DNA of 64,000 bases, taken from NCBI RefSeq assembly GCF_030167905.1, contig NZ_JARGNA010000006.1, positions 186,001-250,000 on the forward strand. The letters are read 5' to 3'. The translations under genes and the position numbers were made by a program. Source of the DNA: Flavobacterium terrisoli. Lineage in GTDB: Bacteria > Bacteroidota > Bacteroidia > Flavobacteriales > Flavobacteriaceae. The notes under the pieces are model-generated. The model made no database searches. It was not told the DNA's origin and saw nothing but the letters and a program-made list of their open reading frames with translations. Positions within the stretch are counted from its first letter, which is position 1; every line of letters starts with the position of its first letter. Below, in pieces: positions 50,560 to 58,193 of the stretch.

Positions 50560-50565
50560 TTGCTT

Positions 50566-51192
50566 TTATGATTCTCTCTTCGAAATTTCGTCTCTTATTT
50601 TCGCTGCTTTTTCGTAGTCTTCATCCTGAACGGCTTTTTCCAAAGCATCGTGCAGTTCCGAAAGACTCATGCTGACATACACATCGCCTGCTTTGCCTTC
50701 AGAATCTAACCCGAAAGTTTCAGGCGTTGACAATACACCTTCGTCATCTGTATTTTGGTTTTCCAATTCGGCAGGATTGGTATTGAGGTAAATACCGGCT
50801 TTGTCTAAGATGTTTTTATAGGTGAAAATCGGTGCGTTGAATCGCAATGCCAAAGCAATGGCATCCGATGTTCGGGCATCGATGATTTCCTCGATTTTGT
50901 CGCGTTCGCAAATGATGCTCGAATAGAAAACACCATCAACCAATTTGTGGATGATAACTTGCTTGACTACAATATCGAATCGGTCGGCGAAACTTTTGAA
51001 TAAATCGTGGGTTAAAGGTCGTGGTGGCTTGATTTCTTTTTCCAAAGCAATGGCAATGGATTGGGCTTCAAAAGCGCCGATGACAATTGGTAATTTTCTT
51101 TCGCCATCTACTTCATTTAAAATCAGGGCATACGCTCCGTTTTGCGTTTGGCTATAAGAAATTCCTTTTATGGTTAGTTTTACTAAACTCAT
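50566..51192 (-). CDS. Bifunctional nuclease (DUF151) protein with C-terminal UVR motif
   Basis: A 208-residue cytoplasmic protein. Residues 1-140 are a BFN/DUF151 domain (ISYSQTQNGAYALILNEVDG; PIVIGAFEAQSIAIALEKEI; DARTSDAIALALRFNAPIFT), a family reported to have nuclease activity in plants and best known in bacteria as conserved and uncharacterised. The C-terminal 35 residues (SLSELHDALEKAVQDEDYEK and onward) form a UVR motif as in UvrB and UvrC, linked by an acidic stretch. It is followed by thyA after 67 bases. A role in DNA metabolism is possible, but not shown. Confidence 0.85.
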   Translation of the reverse strand: MSLVKLTIKGISYSQTQNGAYALILNEVDGERKLPIVIGAFEAQSIAIALEKEIKPPRPLTHDLFKSFADRFDIVVKQVIIHKLVDGVFYSSIICERDKIEEIIDARTSDAIALALRFNAPIFTYKNILDKAGIYLNTNPAELENQNTDDEGVLSTPETFGLDSEGKAGDVYVSMSLSELHDALEKAVQDEDYEKAAKIRDEISKRES

Positions 51193-51215
51193 TATGATTT
51201 TTAGCTATCAGATTT

Positions 51216-51244
51216 AGCTTTCAGATTGTTGAGGCTGAAAGGCT
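51216..51244 (-). repeat. Inverted repeat upstream of the BFN gene
   Basis: AGCTTTCAG (51216-51224) and CTGAAAGGCT (51235-51244) pair with one bulged base. This belongs to the TAGCTTT-type family seen at 50517. Confidence 0.5.
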
Positions 51245-51257
51245 ATGGTTTAAATTT

Positions 51258-51317
51258 AGCCCTGATGGCAGTGGATAGCGCCCGATTTATCGGGACTAGC
51301 AACGAACAGCAGGAAAA
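51258..51317. other. Structured intergenic element between the BFN gene and etfA
   Basis: A 60-base block reads AGCCCTGATGGCAGTGGATA, then a hairpin (GCGCCCGAT...ATCGGGAC), then AACGAACAGCAGGAAA. CCTG near the start can pair with CAGG near the end, enclosing the inner hairpin. The AGCCCTGAT...GCAGGAAA frame is one I recall as recurring between genes in flavobacterial chromosomes. It is richer in GC than its surroundings. I see no reading frame. The rest of the 234-base gap holds the etfA terminator and the AGCTTT repeat. Confidence 0.45.
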
Positions 51318-51365
51318 TGGATTGCAAAGTAACAAAAAGTTTTCGCTTCTAAAAATGGAAAGCAT

Positions 51366-51410
51366 AAAAAAAGAGCCGTTGTAACATAAAGTTTTCAACG
51401 GCTCTTTTGG
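51366..51410 (-). terminator. Terminator of etfA
   Basis: Stem AAGAGCCGTTG (51371-51381) and CAACGGCTCTT (51396-51406) with a 14-base loop, flanked by an A run that gives U's on the minus-strand RNA. It lies 21 bases past the etfA stop. Confidence 0.85.
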
Positions 51411-51426
51411 TGAATTAATAAATAAT

Positions 51427-52395
51427 TTATGAGTTGTGAGCTTTGAACTCTTTTAGCTTTTGTGTCAGGCGTGGCAAGATGTCGAACGCATCGCCAACAA
51501 TCCCATAATCAGCCACTTTGAAGAATGGTGCTTCGGCATCACTGTTGATAACCACTTTCACTTTCGAAGAGTTGATTCCCGCTATATGCTGAATTGCACC
51601 AGAAATTCCTACTGCGATGTACAAGTTTGTTGCTACCGGTTTTCCGGTTTGGCCCACGTGTTCGCTGTGAGGTCTCCAACCTAAATCAGATACCGGTTTT
51701 GAACAAGCAGTAGCAGCACCAAGAACGGCTGCTAAATCTTCGATTAATCCCCAGTTTTCAGGACCTTTCAATCCGCGTCCGCCGGAAACTACGATATCCG
51801 CATCGGCGATGGTTACTTTACCGGTGGTTTTTTCTACGGATTCTACTTTTACGTTGAAATCGGCGTCGTTTAAACTTGGTGCAAAATCTTCTTCAGTTGC
51901 TGCAGCAGCGCTTTCTACCAATCCGTATGAGTTTTTCGCCAAGCTTAAAACTTTTACATCAGTTGAAATTTCGGTGATGTTGAAGGCTTTGTTAGAAAAC
52001 GCATTTCTTTTAACCTGGAAAGGTGAAGTGTTCAATGGTAATCCAACCACATTCGAAGCAAATCCGGCGTCTAAACCAACGGCAACCAATGGTGCCATGT
52101 ATAAACTGTCGGTGGTTGAAGAAAGCAAAATAACTTTAGCACCTTCTTTTTGAGCAGCGTGTTTTACCACATCAGCATAAGCTTTTGCGTTGAAGTTGGC
52201 CAATTTGTCATTGGTTACCTTTAAAACTTTGTCTACTCCGTATTTTGATAAATCAGAAACATTTCCGGCGTTCACTGTGACAGCGGTTACCGTTGTTCCT
52301 AAAGATTCGGCTACTTTTTTCGCATACGAAGCCAATTCAAAAGCTACTTTCTTGAATTTTCCGTCTGCCGATTCTGCGTATATTAATAATGACAT
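51427..52395 (-). CDS. etfA: Electron transfer flavoprotein subunit alpha
   Basis: A 322-residue ETF alpha subunit, which carries FAD and passes electrons from acyl-CoA dehydrogenases to the quinone pool. The N-terminal domain begins MSLLIYAESADGKFKKVAFE. The C-terminal FAD-binding domain has SGGRGLKGPENWGLIEDLAA, GWRPHSEHVGQTGKPVATN, YIAVGISGAIQHIAG and ADYGIVGD. All expected motifs are present. It follows etfB by 75 bases, a spacer almost filled by an AT-rich inverted repeat. Confidence 0.96.
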   Translation of the reverse strand: MSLLIYAESADGKFKKVAFELASYAKKVAESLGTTVTAVTVNAGNVSDLSKYGVDKVLKVTNDKLANFNAKAYADVVKHAAQKEGAKVILLSSTTDSLYMAPLVAVGLDAGFASNVVGLPLNTSPFQVKRNAFSNKAFNITEISTDVKVLSLAKNSYGLVESAAAATEEDFAPSLNDADFNVKVESVEKTTGKVTIADADIVVSGGRGLKGPENWGLIEDLAAVLGAATACSKPVSDLGWRPHSEHVGQTGKPVATNLYIAVGISGAIQHIAGINSSKVKVVINSDAEAPFFKVADYGIVGDAFDILPRLTQKLKEFKAHNS

Positions 52396-52417
52396 ATCTT
52401 TTTCTATTTTGAATTTT

Positions 52418-52455
52418 GAATTCTAAATTTTGAATTAATTTAAAATTCAGAATTT
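52418..52455 (-). repeat. AT-rich inverted repeat between etfB and etfA
   Basis: Arms GAATTCTAAATTTTGAATT (52418-52436) and AATTTAAAATTCAGAATTT (52437-52455) abut with no loop and pair at 16 of 19 positions. The pattern resembles the fbaA-accD spacer at 40847, sharing TAAATTTTGAAT and AATTTAAAATTCA. Confidence 0.6.
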
Positions 52456-52470
52456 ATAATTTATAATAAT

Positions 52471-53217
52471 TTAAATGACTTTTGCTTCATTATGCAAAGC
52501 GTTCACCAATCCGTCCAAATCATCTGCTGAGAATAATTTCACCGCTGATTTTGGTGCCGGTTTTTCAAATTTTACCGCTTTGGTATTTACATTGGCGCCA
52601 ACCGGTTCCAATACCGTCAATACTTTGGTTCTGGCTGTCATGATACCTCTCATGTTAGGAATGCGAAGGTCTTTCTCTTCAACCAATCCTTTTTGGCCAC
52701 CAATTACCAAAGGCAAAGCCGCTGCAATGGTTTCTTTTCCACCGTCAATTTCTCTGGCAGCTTTGGCTGTATTTCCATCAATTTTTAATTCGGTACAAGA
52801 GTTTACAAAGTTGTAGTCTAACAAACCTGCCAACATCCCCGGAACCATTCCGCCATTGTAATCCAAAGATTCTCTCCCGCAGATTACCAAATCATAACCA
52901 CCGGTTTTAACCACTTCAGCCAATTGCTTCGCTACAAAAAAGCCGTCAGTAGGCGTAGCGTTAACACGAATCGCTTCGTTGGCACCGATTGCTAAAGCTT
53001 TTCTAAGCGTTGGTTCAGTATCTGGTCCGCCAACATTGACTACGGTCACATTAGCACCTTGTTGTTCTTGGAACCAAATCGCTCTGGTTAATCCGAACTC
53101 GTCATTTGGGTTGATTACGAATTGCACACCGTTGGTATCAAATTCGGAATCACCGTTAACGAAGTTGATTTTTGAAGTAGTATCAGGCACATGACTGATG
53201 CAAACTAATATTTTCAT
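52471..53217 (-). CDS. etfB: Electron transfer flavoprotein subunit beta
   Basis: A 248-residue ETF beta subunit, the AMP-binding partner of EtfA. It starts MKILVCISHVPDTTSKINFV. Conserved stretches are FVINPNDEFGLTRAIWFQEQ, VVNVGGPDTEPTLRKALAIG, DLVICGRESLDYNGGMVPGM and LPLVIGGQKGLVEEKDLRIP. It begins the etfBA operon. Upstream is a 254-base gap toward the WW-repeat gene, holding one copy of the 15-bp direct repeat and no clear -7 box for etfB. Confidence 0.95.
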   Translation of the reverse strand: MKILVCISHVPDTTSKINFVNGDSEFDTNGVQFVINPNDEFGLTRAIWFQEQQGANVTVVNVGGPDTEPTLRKALAIGANEAIRVNATPTDGFFVAKQLAEVVKTGGYDLVICGRESLDYNGGMVPGMLAGLLDYNFVNSCTELKIDGNTAKAAREIDGGKETIAAALPLVIGGQKGLVEEKDLRIPNMRGIMTARTKVLTVLEPVGANVNTKAVKFEKPAPKSAVKLFSADDLDGLVNALHNEAKVI

Positions 53218-53311
53218 TACTGTTATGTATTAAGTGAATTTTTTCAGAGCGTAAAAGTATAAAATATATTTCTATTTTTTATATGCACGCATAATATTTT
53301 TTCAAATTTCA

Positions 53312-53326
53312 ATCGATTTCGTAAAA
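53312..53326 (+). repeat. 15-bp direct repeat, left copy
   Basis: ATCGATTTCGTAAAA, identical to 54463-54477. The pair brackets the WW-repeat gene. The flanking bases differ on both sides, so the match is exactly 15 bases. Confidence 0.75.
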
Positions 53327-53471
53327 GGTATGGTTTCGGTGTATGGGTTTTCTGAAAAAGGGATGTTTAAAAAGCGGTTTTACAGGAATAGTATTATTTT
53401 TTTGCCGAAAGTAAAATCATTGCCAAAAAAAATTATATTAGCATCCTAAATAAAAACAACCTTGAAACCGT

Positions 53472-54431
53472 ATGAAGAAATTATTTATTCTATTAGCATT
53501 TATTTCTATTGGAACCAGTTGGAGCCAAAAATCTATTCAGGACATTGAATGTATCACCAAGTTGGGCGGTACTAGGTTTGTCACTTTGTTGTCGGACAAT
53601 AGTGTTTGGTGGTCAGTCGCCGAAGAACCATGGAGCGAGGTTCCCAGAACTGGTCTGCCAACGGATAAAAAAATTGCTTCGATTCACGTTTACTTAAAAC
53701 TCAATCTCCTTTCTGCCGACAGTACTTTGATTGCGGTTCTTGACGATAGTACGTTATGGTGGTTTAATGATAACAAATGGGAATCGATTCCAAACAAAAG
53801 CATTAAGCCCGATACAAAGATCAAAATGTTCAAACCTTATGTGAAGTTTGGAAGTTTTGGCGGCACAGAAACCAGATTTTTTATGTTGAGTAGCGACAAT
53901 ACGCTTTGGTGGTCAGCTCCGGATGAAAATTTTAAACCAATTGACAAAAGCGGTTTGCCGGCTAATGTTGAAATCACCAACATTTCAACCTACCAAAAAT
54001 TTGGAATGATGGGCGGTTCAGAAACAAGATATGTGGTTACTTTGGCAGACAATACTGTTTGGTGGTATGCAGATGGGAAAAAATGGGAAAAAACAGAAAC
54101 GGATGGACTACCGTCTGGGTTTAAAATTGCCAATATGACAACTTATCTTAAAACGTCAATGATGGGTGGGCCTTCGGCAAGTGAAGGGCGATTGGTATTG
54201 CAACTCGAAGACAATTCGGTATGGTGGAAAGCGGCTAAAGATAAAGGTTGGAGAAGTCTTGAAACTGGAGGTTTACCAAAAGGACAAAAAATCAAAAGCC
54301 TTGAAATCTATCAGAAATTCACCAGTTCATCAGGAACAAGGGTGATATTGGTGTTTGAAGACAACTCTATTTGGTGGTATGCCGAAAAACAAGGATGGCA
54401 AAAGTTTGAGTTGAAAAATTTACTCAAGTAG
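53472..54431 (+). CDS. Secreted six-repeat WW protein, predicted beta-propeller
   Basis: A 319-residue protein with signal peptide MKKLFILLAFISIGTSWSQ. The mature chain is six repeats of about 50 residues, each with the core L-x-DN-(S/T)-V/L-WW followed by a W and mostly a GLPxxxKI segment. WW pairs fall at residues 46, 96, 146, 197, 251 and 301, spaced 50 to 54. The regularity and beta-strand pattern suggest a six-bladed propeller, similar in idea to tectonin-like lectins. I do not recognise the family, and ligand and function are unknown. It stands alone between etfB and pdhB, flanked by a 15-bp direct repeat. Confidence 0.8.
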   Translation: MKKLFILLAFISIGTSWSQKSIQDIECITKLGGTRFVTLLSDNSVWWSVAEEPWSEVPRTGLPTDKKIASIHVYLKLNLLSADSTLIAVLDDSTLWWFNDNKWESIPNKSIKPDTKIKMFKPYVKFGSFGGTETRFFMLSSDNTLWWSAPDENFKPIDKSGLPANVEITNISTYQKFGMMGGSETRYVVTLADNTVWWYADGKKWEKTETDGLPSGFKIANMTTYLKTSMMGGPSASEGRLVLQLEDNSVWWKAAKDKGWRSLETGGLPKGQKIKSLEIYQKFTSSSGTRVILVFEDNSIWWYAEKQGWQKFELKNLLK

Positions 54432-54462
54432 TGAAGTACAATTTTAGAGATAGTTTAATTAC

Positions 54463-54477
54463 ATCGATTTCGTAAAA
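54463..54477 (+). repeat. 15-bp direct repeat, right copy
   Basis: ATCGATTTCGTAAAA, identical to 53312-53326, 31 bases after the stop of the WW-repeat gene. Confidence 0.75.
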
Positions 54478-54510
54478 AATTATCATTCTTTTTCTTGAAT
54501 AGAATTATAA

Positions 54511-54548
54511 AATGCGGTTAAAAAATATTTTAATCGCATTTAATTTTT
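54511..54548 (+). terminator. Terminator of the WW-repeat gene
   Basis: A 13-bp stem AATGCGGTTAAAA/TTTTAATCGCATT with one G-T pair, followed by TAATTTTT. The T run merges into the -7 box of the pdhB promoter. Confidence 0.8.
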
Positions 54549-54555
54549 ATTTTTG
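54548..54555 (+). promoter_or_regulatory. -7 box of pdhB
   Basis: TATTTTTG matches TAnnTTTG. It lies 37 bases before the pdhB ATG (54592) and starts on the T run of the upstream terminator. I see no TTG at the expected distance. Confidence 0.6.
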
Positions 54556-54591
54556 CGTTTCAAAATTATTGACAGTAACACAATCATAAAT

Positions 54592-55569
54592 ATGAGAACG
54601 ATACAATTTAGAGAAGCGATAGCCGAAGCGATGAGTGAAGAAATGCGTCGCGACGAATCAGTATATTTAATGGGTGAGGAAGTAGCCGAATACAACGGTG
54701 CTTACAAAGCTTCAAAAGGAATGCTGGATGAATTCGGACCAAAGAGAGTAATCGATACACCCATTGCAGAGCTTGGTTTTGCCGGAATTGCAGTAGGTTC
54801 AGCGATGAACGGTTGTCGTCCAATCGTAGAATATATGACTTTTAACTTCTCCTTGGTTGGTATTGACCAAATCATCAACAATGCAGCCAAAATGCGTCAA
54901 ATGTCTGCCGGACAATTCCCAATGCCGATGGTTTTCCGTGGGCCAACAGCCTCTGCGGGACAATTAGGAGCGACACACTCACAGGCTTTCGAGAATTGGT
55001 TTGCCAACACTCCGGGATTGAAAGTAGTGGTGCCATCAACGGTTTATGATGCGAAAGGTTTGTTGAAATCAGCGATTCGCGATAACGATCCGGTGATTTT
55101 CATGGAATCAGAACAAATGTATGGTGACAAAGGTGAAGTACCTGAAGAAGAATACACCATTCCATTAGGTGTTGCCGATATCAAAAGAGAAGGAACAGAT
55201 GTAACCATTGTTTCTTTTGGAAAAATCATCAAAGAAGCGATTATCGCCGCTGAAGAATTGGCTAAAGAAGGTATTTCTTGTGAAATCATCGACTTGAGAA
55301 CAGTTCGCCCAATGGATTATGATGCGATTATCAATTCGGTTAAGAAAACAAACCGCTTGGTAGTATTGGAAGAAGCCTGGCCATTTGCCAGTGTAGCTTC
55401 TGAGATTACTTATATGGTTCAGGAAAGAGCATTTGATTATTTAGATGCACCAATCCAAAGAATCACAACAGCTGATACACCTGCGCCTTATTCTCCAACC
55501 TTATTAAAAGAGTGGTTACCGAATGCGGAAGATGTTATTAAAGCTGTAAAAAAAGTAGCTTACAAATAG
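54592..55569 (+). CDS. pdhB: Pyruvate dehydrogenase E1 component, beta subunit
   Basis: A 325-residue E1-beta subunit, part of the thiamine-dependent complex converting pyruvate to acetyl-CoA. I chose the ATG at 54592 (MRTIQFREAIAEAMSEEMRR); an in-frame start at 54553 falls inside the promoter. Motifs: VYLMGEEVAEYNGAYKASKG, TPIAELGFAGIAVGSAMNGC, MTFNFSLVGIDQIINNAAKM, and the HSQAFENWFANTPGLKVVVP region. E1-alpha (pdhA) and E2 are not next to it, so this subunit is encoded apart. A terminator follows. Confidence 0.95.
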   Translation: MRTIQFREAIAEAMSEEMRRDESVYLMGEEVAEYNGAYKASKGMLDEFGPKRVIDTPIAELGFAGIAVGSAMNGCRPIVEYMTFNFSLVGIDQIINNAAKMRQMSAGQFPMPMVFRGPTASAGQLGATHSQAFENWFANTPGLKVVVPSTVYDAKGLLKSAIRDNDPVIFMESEQMYGDKGEVPEEEYTIPLGVADIKREGTDVTIVSFGKIIKEAIIAAEELAKEGISCEIIDLRTVRPMDYDAIINSVKKTNRLVVLEEAWPFASVASEITYMVQERAFDYLDAPIQRITTADTPAPYSPTLLKEWLPNAEDVIKAVKKVAYK

Positions 55570-55649
55570 AAAAATGAGAATTAGACCCTTGGAATGTTAG
55601 AAAAAACCTAAAAATCCAAGTAGTCTGAAATCTAATTAATCTAAATAAC

Positions 55650-55657
55650 TATATTTG
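55650..55657 (+). promoter_or_regulatory. -7 box of the DUF5686 gene
   Basis: TATATTTG is an exact TAnnTTTG match, directly followed by the pdhB terminator stem. Transcripts starting here would begin inside or just after the first arm. Confidence 0.5.
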
Positions 55658-55694
55658 AAACTTCATCATACAAAATACGATGGAGTTTTTTTTT
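55658..55694 (+). terminator. Terminator of pdhB
   Basis: Stem AAACTTCATC (55658-55667) and GATGGAGTTT (55679-55688) with one G-T pair, then a run of T's ending 3 bases before the next ATG at 55698. Confidence 0.8.
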
Positions 55695-55697
55695 GCC

Positions 55698-58193
55698 ATG
55701 AAAAAGATATTTATACTATTTATTGTACTTATTGCTTCGACTGCCAGTCTTTCCGCCCAAACGAAAGTCAGCGGAATTGTGGTCGATAACACGAACCAGC
55801 CGGTTCCGTATGCCAATGTTGTTTTTAAAGGTTCAACCACCGGAGTTGTTTCAAATGAAGACGGTCGTTTTTATATTGAATCCCCGGATAATTATACCGT
55901 TTTGGTTGTTTCTTTCGTCGGATTTCCCGATACCGAAGTGAAGTTGCCAAAACAAGTCAATTACGATTTTAAAATCGTCCTGAAAGAAGGAAACACTTTG
56001 AAGGAAGTAAAAATCTATGCGGGTAAAACTTCCAAAAAGAACAATCCGGCTTTGGATATTTTGAGAAAAATTTGGGAGCGCCGAAGAAAAAACGGTCTGA
56101 AAATGTTCAAGCAATACCAGTATGACAAATACGAAAAGGTAGAATTTGACATGAACACCATTGACAGTGCCTTTATGAAGAGCAAAATCTTCAAGGGAAT
56201 GGAGTTTGTTTTCAAAAACATCGATACTTCCAAAGTAACAGGAAAAACGTATCTCCCGATTTTCATCAACGAATCCATCTCTGAATTTTATGGTGATAAC
56301 GAAACCAAGAAAACCAAGGAAATTCTAAAAGCCAACAAAAATTCAGGCTTAGGCAATGGCGATGGAGTGAACATGTTCATCAAAGATTTGTATAATGATT
56401 TTGATATCTATGACAACTATCTGAACTTCTTTGATAAGAGTTTTACCAGTCCGTTATCGCGAACCGGAATCGATGTGTACAACTACGTTTTGGCCGATAC
56501 TGCAGTGATTGATAATAAAGTATGTTACAATATTGTGTTCTATCCACGACGCAAAAATGAGCTGACCTTTAAAGGGGATTTTTGGGTAAATGATACCACT
56601 TTTGCCATCAAAAAGATCAACATGGCAGTGACCAAAAGCGCCAACATCAACTGGGTGAAAGACATTTATATTGAGCAGGAATTTGAAGTGTTGAATGACT
56701 CAGTGTTTTTGCCAACCCGCGATTATATGATGTCTGATTTTGCTCTGCGTAAAAAAGAAGAATCCAAAGGAGTTTATGGCAAAAGAACTACGCTTTACAA
56801 AAACTTCAAATTCAATGAAAAGAAACCTGAAAAGTTCTTTAAAAATGAAGTCAATTATATAGACAATGAGGTTTATATGAGATCCGATGAATATTGGGAT
56901 GAAAACCGATTTGAAAACCTCAATAAAGACGAGCAGAAAATCTATAAAATGATTGATACGCTGAAAACGGTTAAAAGATTCAAGCAGATGTATAGCCTGG
57001 TTTCCATTTTGGGTAGCGGTTATATCGAAATCCCGAAATACCATTTGGACTACGGACCTATTTTTTCTACCATAGGATTCAATGAAGTGGAAGGATTGAG
57101 GCTTAGAGCCGGTGGAAGAACGTATTTTGGGCCAAATGATTTGTGGCGTATGCAAGGCTATACGGCTTATGGTTTTAAAGACAACAAATTCAAGTATGGC
57201 ATTTCCGGAAAATGGATGATTGACAAGAAAAACAGGATTATCATTTCGGGTGGAAATAGAAGAGATGTCGAGCAAATCGGCGCCAGTTTAACCACGACCA
57301 ATGATGTTCTGGGCAGAAGTTATGCTTCTTCCGGATTGTTTACTACCGGTGCCAATGGAAAGCTGACGAATATCAATCTGACAACTTTGGCTATGGAATT
57401 CGAACCATTGAAAAATTTAACACTCCAATTAGGATTCTCTTACAGAACGTTAGAGTCGGCTTCAGACGCAGAAACTTTTAGCCTGAATTATTATACCGAT
57501 GATACTTTTACCACCACAGCCAGTGAAGTAAAACAATCGGAAATCAATCTTCAGGTGGAATTTACGCCGAAGAAAAAAACCATTGGTTATGGCGTGGAAA
57601 GACGTGAGATTGACAGTCCATACAGTCGATTCTTTGTCAATTACAGTTCGGGAATCAAAGGTCTTATGGATAGCGATTTTGATTATCAGAAATTGCAGTT
57701 ATACTACAAACAACCGGTAATTATTGGTGCTATAGGCCGTTCAAATTTCACGATGGAATTAGGGAAAACCTTTGGACAGATTCCGCTTGGACTGATGAGC
57801 GTGGTTCCGGGTAACCAAACCTATTTTATTATTGGAAACACTTTCAGTAACCTGAATTTCTATGAATTTGTAGCCGATGAATATGCTACTTTCCAATGGG
57901 AACACAATTTCCAAGGGAAGATTTTTGCCAGAATACCGGCTTTGAGAAAATTAAATCTCCGTGAAATCATTGGCGTTAGAGGTGTTTACGGAACCGTTTC
58001 TGATGAAAACATAGCAATTAATGCTTCGGGTTTGGTTTATAAAGCGCCTAAGGATCCTTATTGGGAATACAGTGCCGGTATTGGAAATATCTTCAAGGTT
58101 TTCCGTTTGGATTTTGCCTGGAGAGCCAATTACAAGAATGTGCCCGATGCCAATAACTTTACGATTAAAGGTTCATTCGGATTTTATTTCTAA
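55698..58193 (+). CDS. DUF5686 outer-membrane protein with carboxypeptidase-like N-terminal domain
   Basis: An 831-residue outer-membrane protein. The ATG at 55698 gives signal peptide MKKIFILFIVLIASTASLSA; an in-frame start at 55680 falls in the terminator. Residues about 22-100 are a carboxypeptidase-regulatory-like (CarboxypepD_reg-like) domain as in many TonB-linked proteins (KVSGIVVDNTNQPVPYANVV; GRFYIESPDNYTVLVVSFVG). The DUF5686 region and a long C-terminal beta-barrel follow to the terminal GSFGFYF. No plug domain is evident, so it is not an ordinary SusC-type receptor. Function is unknown. Its stop overlaps the alkA-like start by one base (TAATG). Confidence 0.88.
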   Translation: MKKIFILFIVLIASTASLSAQTKVSGIVVDNTNQPVPYANVVFKGSTTGVVSNEDGRFYIESPDNYTVLVVSFVGFPDTEVKLPKQVNYDFKIVLKEGNTLKEVKIYAGKTSKKNNPALDILRKIWERRRKNGLKMFKQYQYDKYEKVEFDMNTIDSAFMKSKIFKGMEFVFKNIDTSKVTGKTYLPIFINESISEFYGDNETKKTKEILKANKNSGLGNGDGVNMFIKDLYNDFDIYDNYLNFFDKSFTSPLSRTGIDVYNYVLADTAVIDNKVCYNIVFYPRRKNELTFKGDFWVNDTTFAIKKINMAVTKSANINWVKDIYIEQEFEVLNDSVFLPTRDYMMSDFALRKKEESKGVYGKRTTLYKNFKFNEKKPEKFFKNEVNYIDNEVYMRSDEYWDENRFENLNKDEQKIYKMIDTLKTVKRFKQMYSLVSILGSGYIEIPKYHLDYGPIFSTIGFNEVEGLRLRAGGRTYFGPNDLWRMQGYTAYGFKDNKFKYGISGKWMIDKKNRIIISGGNRRDVEQIGASLTTTNDVLGRSYASSGLFTTGANGKLTNINLTTLAMEFEPLKNLTLQLGFSYRTLESASDAETFSLNYYTDDTFTTTASEVKQSEINLQVEFTPKKKTIGYGVERREIDSPYSRFFVNYSSGIKGLMDSDFDYQKLQLYYKQPVIIGAIGRSNFTMELGKTFGQIPLGLMSVVPGNQTYFIIGNTFSNLNFYEFVADEYATFQWEHNFQGKIFARIPALRKLNLREIIGVRGVYGTVSDENIAINASGLVYKAPKDPYWEYSAGIGNIFKVFRLDFAWRANYKNVPDANNFTIKGSFGFYF

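Noticed and set aside
56700..57275. A 191-codon open frame opposite the DUF5686 gene
   Set aside because: Antisense to a coherent outer-membrane protein with no features of its own.
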